Shown: positions 1 through 8,417 of the stretch, one piece after another
How the letters are laid out: each line of letters opens with the position of its first letter
How positions within the stretch are numbered: position 1 is the first letter of the stretch
NCBI GenBank assembly: GCA_039105265.1
Contig: JAPFFF010000026.1
Location: 310,001-374,000, forward strand
Direction: 5' to 3'
DNA: 64,000 nt
Source: Tritrichomonas musculus
Lineage: Eukaryota; Parabasalia; Tritrichomonadida; Tritrichomonadidae
Notes under the pieces: generated by a model
The model's input: the letters and a program-made list of their open reading frames with translations, nothing else
Told to the model about the DNA's origin: nothing
Database searches by the model: none
Translations under genes and position numbers: made by a program

Positions 1-1070
1 TTATTGGATTTAGTCCAATCAACTTTGAAAACATGTCTTATCCAACTATAATAATGGAATATCTACAAAATGGAACATTAACCAACCTTTTAGAGCTCGA
101 ACGAAAAGGGCTTTCACCAAAATTCTGGGACGATACTAAAAAAATGATAATTATCTACGGTGTAGCTTCAGGATTATGTTACTTGCATGCCAACCATATA
201 ATTCACAGAGATATGAAGCCAGACAACATATTATTAGATGAATTTTTATTTCCAAAAATTGCTGATTTTGGCCTATCAAAAACAACTGTATCAACTTCAG
301 AGAGTATGAACATCCAATCGCAAAGCAATATCAAAGGAACTCCAATTTATATGTCTCCAGAAATATTAATGAAGATGGAATATTCTCCAAAATGTGACGT
401 TTATGCATTTGCTCTCATCACATATGAAATCTTGTCAGGAGATCAACCATTTTCAAATTTAAACTTTACAACTTTAAGCTATGAAGTCGCCGTAAAAGGT
501 TCCAGACCAAAATTGACACAAAACATTCCAAAGAAGTTTTGTGAGCTTCTTGAAATGTGTTGGGATCAAAAGCCAGAATATAGGCCATCAATGGAATATA
601 TTGTTGACACTTTAAAAAACGATGCGGGCTTTTTAACAGATACAGTTGATCAGCAGCAGTTCTATGATTATGTTGATTTCGTTGACAATTATCAATCGTC
701 ATTCGAACTTAATCGATCTCTGCATTTTGACGATTTCAAAAACCAAAAAGGACAAACTTCATCAATTTCCAGGGTAAAAATTGTTGAAATAGATGAAACA
801 GATAATAATAGCAAAAATGAGAGCAATACTAACAATGCTCTGAGCAAAGAAAAGGTGCTTGAATGCTTAGATAAAGTTCAAATAACTGGAGAAACTAAAG
901 CTGATAAAGCAGAAAAAAAAAGTAAAGATCCAAATGATATTGAAAATTATAAAGTTAATCCATGGGATTACGAAGTTATACAATCAGATGATGAAAGCGA
1001 AGATTTTGAAGAGGAGAAAAATTTGAAATTAAATATGCCATCCAGAAATCAACTAATCTCAAAACAGTGA
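1..1070 (+). CDS. TKL-family protein kinase, 5' end outside window
   Basis: The reading frame is open from base 3, so the gene begins before the window; the first ATG at 33 lies inside the kinase domain. What remains starts at the hinge (IMEYLQNGTL) and has a complete C-lobe: HRDMKPDN catalytic loop, DFGLSK magnesium loop, GTPIYMSPE activation segment and a CDVYAFALI helix. All catalytic residues visible here are canonical, so an active Ser/Thr kinase is expected. A low-complexity acidic tail of about 130 residues follows. The VDxxxFxxYVDFVDxxQxSFE block after the kinase also occurs in the kinase at 51222-52271, so the two are paralogues. Substrate unknown. The gene ends in TGA, and a decayed kinase fragment follows directly. 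Confidence 0.85.
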   Translation, partial: IGFSPINFENMSYPTIIMEYLQNGTLTNLLELERKGLSPKFWDDTKKMIIIYGVASGLCYLHANHIIHRDMKPDNILLDEFLFPKIADFGLSKTTVSTSESMNIQSQSNIKGTPIYMSPEILMKMEYSPKCDVYAFALITYEILSGDQPFSNLNFTTLSYEVAVKGSRPKLTQNIPKKFCELLEMCWDQKPEYRPSMEYIVDTLKNDAGFLTDTVDQQQFYDYVDFVDNYQSSFELNRSLHFDDFKNQKGQTSSISRVKIVEIDETDNNSKNESNTNNALSKEKVLECLDKVQITGETKADKAEKKSKDPNDIENYKVNPWDYEVIQSDDESEDFEEEKNLKLNMPSRNQLISKQ

Positions 1071-1117
1071 TAAAAACAACATCATCCAAATTAAAAAAAA
1101 AGACAAGAATAAAATTC

Positions 1118-1849
1118 GATTCTTTGGTTAAAAGACTTGCTGCAGTTCATCATCCAGCTATAATTCCATTTATTTGATACTCGGATCATAAAAACAGAGG
1201 AAGTTTGTATTTCAAGTTAATGGCAAATAATTCACTTGAAGATTTGATACAAAGCGGATCTAATCAACAATATGACTTCACTCACAAATTAATAATATCA
1301 TATGGAATTGCATGTGCAATTGAATACCTTCATTCACACGACATTGTCCATCAGAACATCAAGTCAACAAACGTTCTCCTAGATGAAGAACTCCGTCCTT
1401 ATCTTGCAGACCTCAAAATCGTTACCAAAGGTGATTTGAATTTGAACACGACGGTTAATCAAACAGCTATAATCATGGCCCCTGAATTCTTTGATAATTT
1501 TGAAAAATATAATGGAACAAAACCATTAGACATTTATTCTTATGGACTTCTTCTTTTCGAAATTTGGTCAGAAAAGAAGCCATTTGACAAAATAAAAACA
1601 TTTTGCACGATGTTAAATACGATTACGAGAGGAGAACTTCCTACATTTCCATATGATAAATTAATACCAGAAGATATTAAAGAATTGACTTATGCATGCA
1701 CGCAGCTTAACTTTAATGAAAGACCTGAAATTTCAGAGATTTGCGACTTTTTTGAAACCCAATACTTGCTGTTAGCAGAATCTGAATCTTCTTTTGATAA
1801 ACAATTATTTGAAAATTACATTAAATTGATGGAAAGAAAAACAGAATAA
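1118..1849 (+). pseudogene. TKL pseudokinase fragment with in-frame stop
   Basis: One frame reads DSLVKRLAAVHHPAIIPFI, a TGA, then YSDHKNRGSLYFKLMANNSLEDL and on through a kinase C-lobe to TAA at 1849. In relatives the TGA position is a glycine (FIGYSD), so one base change made it. The N-lobe with P-loop and lysine is absent. The catalytic loop is HQN instead of HRD and the DFG motif is DLK, so the protein was catalytically dead before the stop arose. An ATG at 1220 could still give a short product, but I judge this a pseudogene. It probably arose by tandem duplication of the kinase just upstream. Confidence 0.6.
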
Positions 1850-2133
1850 TTTATTATTTACTAAAGAGTGTATAATGAAATTTTTAAGAAACTTATGAAA
1901 AAAGTTTATATAAAAAAAATATTTTTTTTTTTGAATCTTTCTAATTTTTTTCAATATTCTTTATATAATATATCCTATGACTAAATAATAATAAGTGATT
2001 AATTAATGTTGTATATTCGTTATTCTTTTCAGAGTTTTGACGCATTACTTATGTTGACACTAAAAAAACATCAATCTTTATTAAGCTCTAAAAGCAATGT
2101 TATCTAATTAATAAAATATATTATAATCAGCAA

Positions 2134-2206
2134 GGTCTCATAGCTCAGTCGGTAGAGCGTTGTGCTGATAACGCAAAGGTCTAGGGTTCGAGTCCCTGTG
2201 GGACCA
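2134..2206 (+). tRNA. tRNA-Ile with anticodon GAT
   Basis: A 73-base cloverleaf: 7-bp acceptor (GGTCTCA with TGGGACC, one G-T pair), D-stem GCTC/GAGC, anticodon stem TTGTG/CGCAA, loop CTGATAA, T-arm AGGGT-TCGAGTC-CCT and discriminator A. No intron and no encoded CCA; a T-run follows as a Pol III terminator. The anticodon is GAT (Ile). The arms (GTGCTnATAACGC, AAGGTC) are those of eukaryotic tRNA-Ile, which normally carries AAT, so A34 appears replaced by G34. Confidence 0.9.
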
Positions 2207-2270
2207 TTTTTTGGATTTTTTTTTTTTTTTTTTAATATCTCAGATTTTTTTTATAAATATCATTAATTAT

Positions 2271-2552
2271 GATGCATACCCAAGTATTGCTAAAAAATTA
2301 GTCATTTGTTTATCAACTGACATATGTTCAGAGCCAGAATTCGTGGGTAATCATGATATACTTTGAATCAATGGTTATAGAATTGATGATATAAATTACA
2401 AATTTGCATATTTAATGCAATATGACCTCAATAAAACGTTCAAAAATCAAAATTTAGGAATTGTTGGTTCTAATGACAGGGACAAACATACAACTCTTCG
2501 CCAAATGGTAAATATCGACAAAAACAGATTTGAGTGTGAAACACATCTATAA
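2271..2552 (+). pseudogene. Unrecognised gene fragment with one in-frame TGA
   Basis: A frame beginning DAYPSIAKKLVIC, interrupted once by TGA after VGNHDIL and continuing INGYRIDDINYKF to TAA, spells about 93 residues of ordinary, non-low-complexity protein. There is no start codon; the 5' side is a T-rich tract behind the tRNA. I do not recognise the family. The end overlaps the 3' end of the convergent LRR gene by a few bases. It looks like the 3' stump of a dead gene, though chance coding appearance cannot be excluded. Confidence 0.35.
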
Positions 2553-5500
2553 TATTTTTGGTGGGATCATAATTATGAGTTTTTTACACCTTAAAAAGCT
2601 CGGAATTTGTAATAAATTCAATTGTGATTCTTTTGAAATTTCAATTATTAGAAGATTATAGCAATATTCAAATGCATTTTTACATATTTTAGAAACTTTT
2701 GGTGGAATAAAAATATCTTTGATATTTGAACATGAAAATGCGTATGATTCAATTGTTTGTAAATTGGAATCTTGCGGAATTTCAATTTTTGTCAGATTTT
2801 TGCAATATTCAAATGCATTTTTACATATTTTAGAAACTTTTGGTGGAATGAAAATTTCATTGATATTTGAACATGAAAATGCGTATGGTTCAATTGTTTG
2901 TAAATTGGAATCTTGCGGAATTTCAATTTTTGACAGATTTTTGCAATCATAAAATGCATTTTTACATATTTTAGAAACTTTTGGTGGAATAAAAATATCT
3001 TTGATATTTGAACATGAAAATGCGTATGGTTCAATTGTTTGTAAATTGGAATCTTGCGAAATTTCAACTTTTGTCAAATTCTTGCAATCTAAAAAAGTTC
3101 TTTCACATATTCTGGAAACTTTTGGTGGAATAAAAATATCATTGATATTTGAACATGAAAATGCGCTGTATTCAATTGTTTGTAAATTTGAATTTGTTGG
3201 GATTTCAACTTTTGTCAGATGTTCACAATTGCAAAATGCGCCTGCAGAGATGATTTTGATGTTTGATGGAATATTTATTTCTTCAATGTCACGACATGCG
3301 AATAGAAGAACATCAAATTCATCTTTGTTTTGATCACTTTTGCCAAGCAAATATTTATCTTCTTTCATTATGAATCGATCATTCGATTGCGAAATTTTAA
3401 TTTTGTTTAATTTGTTTGCATTATAACACCATCCTTCTTTCAATTCTTTCAAGCTGTCTGGAAAATAAATTTCTTCAATGTTTGAAAATGAAAATGCGCG
3501 TACATCGATTATTTGTAAATTTGAATTTGTTGGAATTTCAACTTTTGTTAGATGTTCACAATAGTCAAATGCACATCTACATAATTTAGAAACTTTTGAT
3601 GGAATAAAAATTTCGTTGATAGTTGAATATGAAAATGCACAGTCTTCAATTGTTTGTAAATTTGAATTTGTTGGGATTTCAACTTTTGTCAGATGTTCAC
3701 AATTATAAAAAGCAAATTTGCATATTTTAGAAACTTTTGGTGGAATGAAAATTTCATTGATATTTGAAAATGCAAATGCATATTTTCCGATTGTTTGTAA
3801 ATTTGAATTTGTTGGGATTTCAACCTTTGTCAGATGTTCACAATTGCAAAATGCGCCTGCAGAGATGATTTTGATGTTTGATGGAATATTTATTTCTTCA
3901 ATGTCACGACATGCGAATAGAAGAACATCAAATTCATCTTTGTTTTGATCACTTTTGCCAAGCAAATATTTATCTTCTTTCATTATGAATCGATCATTCG
4001 ATTGCGAAATTTTAATTTTGTTTAATTTGTCTGTATTATAACACCAACCTTCTTTCAATTCTTTCAAGCTGTCTGGAAGATAAATTTCTTCAATGTTTGA
4101 AAATGAAAATGCGCGTACATCGATTGTTTGTAAATTTGAATTTGTTGGGATTTCAACTTTTGTCAGATGTTTACAATTATAAAATGCATTTTTGCATATT
4201 TTAGAAACTTTTGATGGAATGAAAATTTCATTGATATTTGAAAATGCAAATGCATATTTTCCGATTGTTTGTAAATTTGAATTTGTTGGGATTTCAACCT
4301 TTGTCAGATGTTCACAATTGCAAAATGCGCCTGCAGAGATGATTTTGATGTTTGATGGAATATTTATTTCTTCAATGTCACGACATGCGAATAGAAGAAC
4401 ATCAAATTCATCTTTGTTTTGATCACTTTTGCCAAGCAAATATTTATCTTCTTTCATTATGAATCGATCATTCGATTGCGAAATTTTAATTTTGTTTAAT
4501 TTGTCTGTATTATAACACCATCCTTCTTTCAATTCTTTCAAGCTGTCTGGAAGATAAATTTCTTCAATGTTTGAAAATGAAAATGCGCGTACATCGATTA
4601 TTTGTAAATTTGAATTTGTTGGAATTTCAACTTTTGTTAGATGTTCACAATAGTCAAATGCACATCTACATAATTTAGAAACTTTTGATGGAATAAAAAT
4701 TTCGTTGATAGTTGAATATGAAAATGCACAGTCTTCAATTGTTTGTAAATTTGAATTTGTTGGGATTTCAACTTTTGTCAGATGTTCACAATTATAAAAA
4801 GCAAATTTGCATATTTTAGAAACTTTTGGTGGAATGAAAATTTCATTGATATTTGAAAATGCAAATGCATATTTTCCGATTGTTTGTAAATTTGAATTTG
4901 TTGGGATTTCAACCTTTGTCAGATGTTCACAATTGCAAAATGCGCCTGCAGAGATGATTTTGATGTTTGATGGAATATTTATTTCTTCAATGTCACGACA
5001 TGCGAATAGAAGAACATCAAATTCATCTTTGTTTTGATCACTTTTGCCAAGCAAATATTTATCTTCTTTCATTATGAATCGATCATTCGATTGCGAAATT
5101 TTAATTTTGTTTAATTTGTCTGTATTATAACACCAACCTTCTTTCAATTCTTTCAAGCTGTCTGGAAAATAAATTTCTTCAATGTTTGAATCATATGGAA
5201 ACGCAAATCTGTAAATTGTTTTGACTTTTGAATCTTTTACAAATTTGATGATGTTGAGATTTTCACTTGTTCCGCTGATGCTTGTGATTAAGTAATCTGT
5301 CGATTCATATTTAACTGTTCGTGGAACAATAACTTCCTCAATATCACAATTAACTTTGAATAGGGATGCCGTTTGATTTTTTCGGTCAATTTTGAATGTA
5401 AAATCTTTTGATTCATTTTCAATTGTTTCACTAAGATAAATTTTAATTAAGTCAAGGTCGCCTTCACTGCATGCATTATGTAGTTCATATTCAATTTCTT

Positions 5501-5654
5501 TAAATTCTTCTTCAGAACAAAGATTATTAGAATTTGAAAAAAGATCAAGAATATCATTCTTCTTTTCTTTCGCTGATCCTGCCTCTATGTCTTTTTTATA
5601 TTTACAAATTGGTATTTGTACTAATTTCGGTTTTTGAATGCTTTTTCCTTCCAT
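2547..5654 (-). CDS. BspA-type leucine-rich repeat (LRR_5) protein
   Basis: A 1035-residue protein. After a charged N-terminus, residues about 57-75 (LHNACSEGDLDLIKIYLSE) resemble half an ankyrin repeat. From about 125 to the end come LRR_5/BspA units of about 23 residues (NINEIFIPPKVSKICKFAF, CEHLTKVEIPTNSNLQTI). Relatives in trichomonads are a huge family, often surface-exposed adhesin-like proteins, but no signal peptide or membrane segment is visible here, so a cytosolic place is possible. A module of about 70 residues (SLKELKEGWCYN through ACRDIEEINIPS) occurs four times, nearly identical at DNA level. ATG at 5654; stop TAG at 2547. Confidence 0.85.
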   Translation of the reverse strand: MEGKSIQKPKLVQIPICKYKKDIEAGSAKEKKNDILDLFSNSNNLCSEEEFKEIEYELHNACSEGDLDLIKIYLSETIENESKDFTFKIDRKNQTASLFKVNCDIEEVIVPRTVKYESTDYLITSISGTSENLNIIKFVKDSKVKTIYRFAFPYDSNIEEIYFPDSLKELKEGWCYNTDKLNKIKISQSNDRFIMKEDKYLLGKSDQNKDEFDVLLFACRDIEEINIPSNIKIISAGAFCNCEHLTKVEIPTNSNLQTIGKYAFAFSNINEIFIPPKVSKICKFAFYNCEHLTKVEIPTNSNLQTIEDCAFSYSTINEIFIPSKVSKLCRCAFDYCEHLTKVEIPTNSNLQIIDVRAFSFSNIEEIYLPDSLKELKEGWCYNTDKLNKIKISQSNDRFIMKEDKYLLGKSDQNKDEFDVLLFACRDIEEINIPSNIKIISAGAFCNCEHLTKVEIPTNSNLQTIGKYAFAFSNINEIFIPSKVSKICKNAFYNCKHLTKVEIPTNSNLQTIDVRAFSFSNIEEIYLPDSLKELKEGWCYNTDKLNKIKISQSNDRFIMKEDKYLLGKSDQNKDEFDVLLFACRDIEEINIPSNIKIISAGAFCNCEHLTKVEIPTNSNLQTIGKYAFAFSNINEIFIPPKVSKICKFAFYNCEHLTKVEIPTNSNLQTIEDCAFSYSTINEIFIPSKVSKLCRCAFDYCEHLTKVEIPTNSNLQIIDVRAFSFSNIEEIYFPDSLKELKEGWCYNANKLNKIKISQSNDRFIMKEDKYLLGKSDQNKDEFDVLLFACRDIEEINIPSNIKIISAGAFCNCEHLTKVEIPTNSNLQTIEYSAFSCSNINDIFIPPKVSRICERTFLDCKNLTKVEISQDSNLQTIEPYAFSCSNIKDIFIPPKVSKICKNAFYDCKNLSKIEIPQDSNLQTIEPYAFSCSNINEIFIPPKVSKICKNAFEYCKNLTKIEIPQDSNLQTIESYAFSCSNIKDIFIPPKVSKICKNAFEYCYNLLIIEISKESQLNLLQIPSFLRCKKLIIMIPPKIL
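3195..5190 (-). repeat. Higher-order internal repeat in the LRR gene
   Basis: A marker segment (antisense of ACRDIEEINIPSNIKIISA) recurs at about 3247, 3863, 4337 and 4952. The steps are about 615, 474 and 615 bp, all multiples of three. The 474-bp step lacks two LRR units (141 bp). The pattern is therefore a block of about 1,090 bp duplicated once, itself made of two unequal copies. The copies differ by few bases, implying recent unequal exchange or gene conversion. Confidence 0.8.
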
Positions 5655-6253
5655 TTTGTATTTTTAGCAACTACCTGCAATCAAATGTCAGCCCATTATT
5701 TTTTCTCTCAATTTATTAGACAAAAAAAATTTATTTCAATTTTAAAAATCTCTTATTTTTTCTTTTCAATTTAAACATAAAATTTTTGATTTTCTATTAA
5801 TTGATCAAGGATCAATTCAGTATGCAGACATTTTCATAAGATTATAATAATAATAATCTCAGTGAATTTCGCTAATAATCTAATTCGACTGTCCCTTTTA
5901 TTGCTCTTGTTGCCAAATTAAATTATATAAAAATTATAATTATTGACAAACAATCTTGCAATTAGAAGTTACACTTGGATTTTTGTCCATACACCATTAT
6001 ACTTCTTTGATTTTTATGATTTTTGCTAGGGTTTTAAATAACCGATTTTTAATTGAAAATATAATTTGTAAATATACAAAATCAATTTTATATATTATTT
6101 AATATTTTAATTTGTACTAGCCTATTACATTTAAATATAAATTATTAATATTAGTAATATAATATTTTAAATAATTTGAAAATATTATGGGAAATTATAC
6201 CAATTGATCAAATTATCCATATCTTAATTATTATTTGAATTAAATATTAATAT
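5655..6253. other. AT-rich intergenic stretch, no gene seen
   Basis: About 600 bases of AT-rich sequence upstream of the LRR gene. I see no coding frame, tRNA or clear repeat. The region directly before the LRR ATG should hold its promoter, but no TCA-type initiator lies within 20 bases of that ATG. Confidence 0.5.
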
Positions 6254-6430
6254 TTATTTTGGGAGGAGGGAGCTGCACTCAGATGGTTGGCACGGCGAGC
6301 TACATGATTTTCTTGTTTTATTAAATTCAAGAATTTCGTTGAATTTATTTTGATCATCTGCGTCGTCATCCACATATTTAAATAGATCTTGAATAATCTT
6401 CATTTTTTGTAAGTATATTTGAGCATCCAT
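6254..6430 (-). pseudogene. N-terminal stump of a DUF3447/ankyrin protein
   Basis: A 58-codon frame starts MDAQIYLQKMKIIQDLFKYVDDDADDQNKFNEI. The start resembles other ankyrin/DUF3447 proteins here (MDIQQWLDIRKDLYNDVLEF at 34061). After residue 38 the similarity stops and the frame runs into a locally GC-rich tract (TRKSCSSPCQPSECSS) before TAA. I read it as the first exon-like stump of an ankyrin gene cut by an insertion or rearrangement at about 6310. The GC-rich block contains a tRNA-like D-arm pattern, too little to call. Confidence 0.45.
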
Positions 6431-6930
6431 CTTAAATAATAATTTAATGAGTAGAAAAAAATGAAAAATTTTTAAAAATTTATGACATGTTTTACACCTC
6501 TGGTCAAATTTGAATTAAATTTCACCTTTGGGGTCTCATCGTTTTTCATTTTAGTTTATAAATTTTTAGTATATGTTGAGAATAGATATCCATTTTTTGG
6601 TTTTGGCCCAATAAATCAAAAACTGTGGCGATGGCAGAATGAATGAAAATTTTCAAAAATTTTTATTTAAATTAAAATCCTATTTCTTTTTTCTAAAATA
6701 CTATTAATATGAATTTTTTCTTGAAAAGAAATTGATATCAATGGAACCTTATAAACATTTTAAAAATTATAATTAACTTTTGCTATTAAAATTTTCCATT
6801 CTTTGTATTTGTGAAATTCATGAACATAATATAAAGTATTCAAGTCATATTCAATTAGGTGTCTGAGTTTTTACTTTCAGTTTATAATTTTAAAAAAATG
6901 AAATAGAAAATAATTGAAAACATAATTGTT
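6431..6930. other. AT-rich intergenic stretch, no gene seen
   Basis: About 500 bases between the ankyrin stump and the AIG1-like gene, with short homopolymer runs. No coding frame, RNA gene or repeat was recognised. Confidence 0.5.
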
Positions 6931-8223
6931 TTAACCTAATATAAATGGTTCCCATACACTCTTTTTTGAATTTTCGGTGTATTCTTTTATTGTAATCCAG
7001 TCTCCATAGCTTTCCCTACCATCTTGATATGTGACTATTTCTCTTTTGCTTTCCCTATATACTTTCTCAATGTTATAATAATCAGGAACAGGAAAATTGA
7101 AAACTAATTCAGAAGTACCTAAAGATAAAATCCCGCATAAAATCCTTTTGGACTTTGAAATTTCAGAATTAATGCTTGTAAAATGAGTACTTTTATATTC
7201 TGAAATTTGTTCTTTTTTGATTTCTTCTGTAACTTTTCTTGAATCAACGTTTATCATATCACCATAGAACACTTCACCGCCTTCGTGAGTTATTTTAGAT
7301 CTTTGATAATCTTCAAAATATTGGATTTTTTTCTTATTATCACCTTCTTCTTCATATTCTGTATTTACCAAAACATTTTCTATGAATTCCACTTCTTCAA
7401 TTTGTTCTTCGTGCCATTCTCTGACGATTTTTGGTTTTTTCAGGAAAACCTTTCCATTCCAATCAGTAATCTCTGATATTCTTCTGTCTTCAAAAAAGAA
7501 AATTCTTTTCTTTTTATCATTTCCAAGGTCTTTTTCTTCTTCTTTGATAAATTGTCTTTTCATTTCTCGTTTTTCTTTCATCATGTATTTTGGATTCACT
7601 ACTCTCAAATTGCTTGTTGGGAAAGGATTGCAATTCTTTGTATATTGAATGATTCTTTTGTATTCATTAATTGTAAATTCATCTATTTCATGCTCATCAT
7701 TATCAACAAAAAAACATGGCAGCTCTATCTCAATGTCAGCACAACCTTGAAGTGATTTAATGAAATCAATTACTTCTTGTCTGAAATCTGTTTCTGCTTT
7801 CGTTTTGTCATATTTGCCTTTAAAGCAATGTGTGAAAATCATTCCTGTCTGAGTCCAAAGATTTGGATTATTGAAAAAGAAATTAATTAATTTGATCATC
7901 ATTTGTAAATTGGAATCAAAACGGGGATTTTGAATATTTATTATAATGAAAAATGAATTGATTCCATGCGGCCAATTCTTTAAAGTGGAGACCATTTCTT
8001 CAAAGATTATTTTATCATTTCCTTGAGAAACAAAAAAACCTGGATTATCAATGTAATTGAGAATAAATCCATCGATTTCAGCACTTCCTATTGATGTCTT
8101 GGTAGTAACTGATTTTGGTGAATTACTATGGATAAAAATATCTCTCTTATTGAGATAGTAGCAGCCATATGTTGATTTCCCACATCCAGGTGCACCAATA
8201 GGCATAATGGTGAGTTGATACAT
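6931..8223 (-). CDS. AIG1/GIMAP-type GTPase-like protein
   Basis: 430 residues. The N-terminus has a Walker A P-loop, GAPGCGKS at residues 10-17, and a G3 motif DNPG at 59-62 followed by FF, as in AIG1-type GTPases. FTHCFKG near 130 fits the degenerate G4 region of that family. The last 200 residues are charged and contain three similar blocks (KKRIFFFEDRRISEITDWNG, KKIQYFEDYQRSKITHEGG, KREIVTYQDGRESYGDW), suggesting a repeated beta-rich module of unknown role. Such GTPases often act at membranes; no membrane segment is seen. An initiator TCATTTTT lies at 8228-8235, a few bases before the ATG at 8223. The stop is followed by A, giving TAAA. Confidence 0.75.
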   Translation of the reverse strand: MYQLTIMPIGAPGCGKSTYGCYYLNKRDIFIHSNSPKSVTTKTSIGSAEIDGFILNYIDNPGFFVSQGNDKIIFEEMVSTLKNWPHGINSFFIIINIQNPRFDSNLQMMIKLINFFFNNPNLWTQTGMIFTHCFKGKYDKTKAETDFRQEVIDFIKSLQGCADIEIELPCFFVDNDEHEIDEFTINEYKRIIQYTKNCNPFPTSNLRVVNPKYMMKEKREMKRQFIKEEEKDLGNDKKKRIFFFEDRRISEITDWNGKVFLKKPKIVREWHEEQIEEVEFIENVLVNTEYEEEGDNKKKIQYFEDYQRSKITHEGGEVFYGDMINVDSRKVTEEIKKEQISEYKSTHFTSINSEISKSKRILCGILSLGTSELVFNFPVPDYYNIEKVYRESKREIVTYQDGRESYGDWITIKEYTENSKKSVWEPFILG

Positions 8224-8227
8224 ATAT

Positions 8228-8235
8228 AAAAATGA
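8228..8235 (-). promoter_or_regulatory. Trichomonad-type initiator TCATTTTT
   Basis: TCATTTTT lies 4 bases before the ATG at 8223. It fits the TCA-Y-W initiator consensus known from Trichomonas vaginalis, where transcription starts at the A. Confidence 0.55.
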
Positions 8236-8417
8236 TATGAAAGATAATTAAATTTAATATAGATATTTGAATTATACTTTTTTATAAAGTTTGAAAAAAA
8301 AAAAAAAACATGCCATATTGAATTTCACCTTTTTTTTTCAGAAAAATTGAATAACAAAAAAAATTCAATGAAAGATTTTACATTTGTATGAAAAATTTCC
8401 TTCAAAGAATCCATTTT

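Noticed and set aside
1205-1849. Treating the second kinase as an intact gene starting at 1205
   Set aside because: Position 1205 is TTG, the N-lobe is missing and an in-frame TGA interrupts the conserved FIGYSD region.
2719-5037. Several plus-strand open frames of about 76-110 codons opposite the LRR gene
   Set aside because: They are repeated antisense shadows of the LRR_5 repeats, with codons fixed by the other strand.
6260-6310. GC-rich block with a tRNA-like D-arm
   Set aside because: No anticodon arm, T-arm or acceptor stem could be paired, so it is not a tRNA gene.
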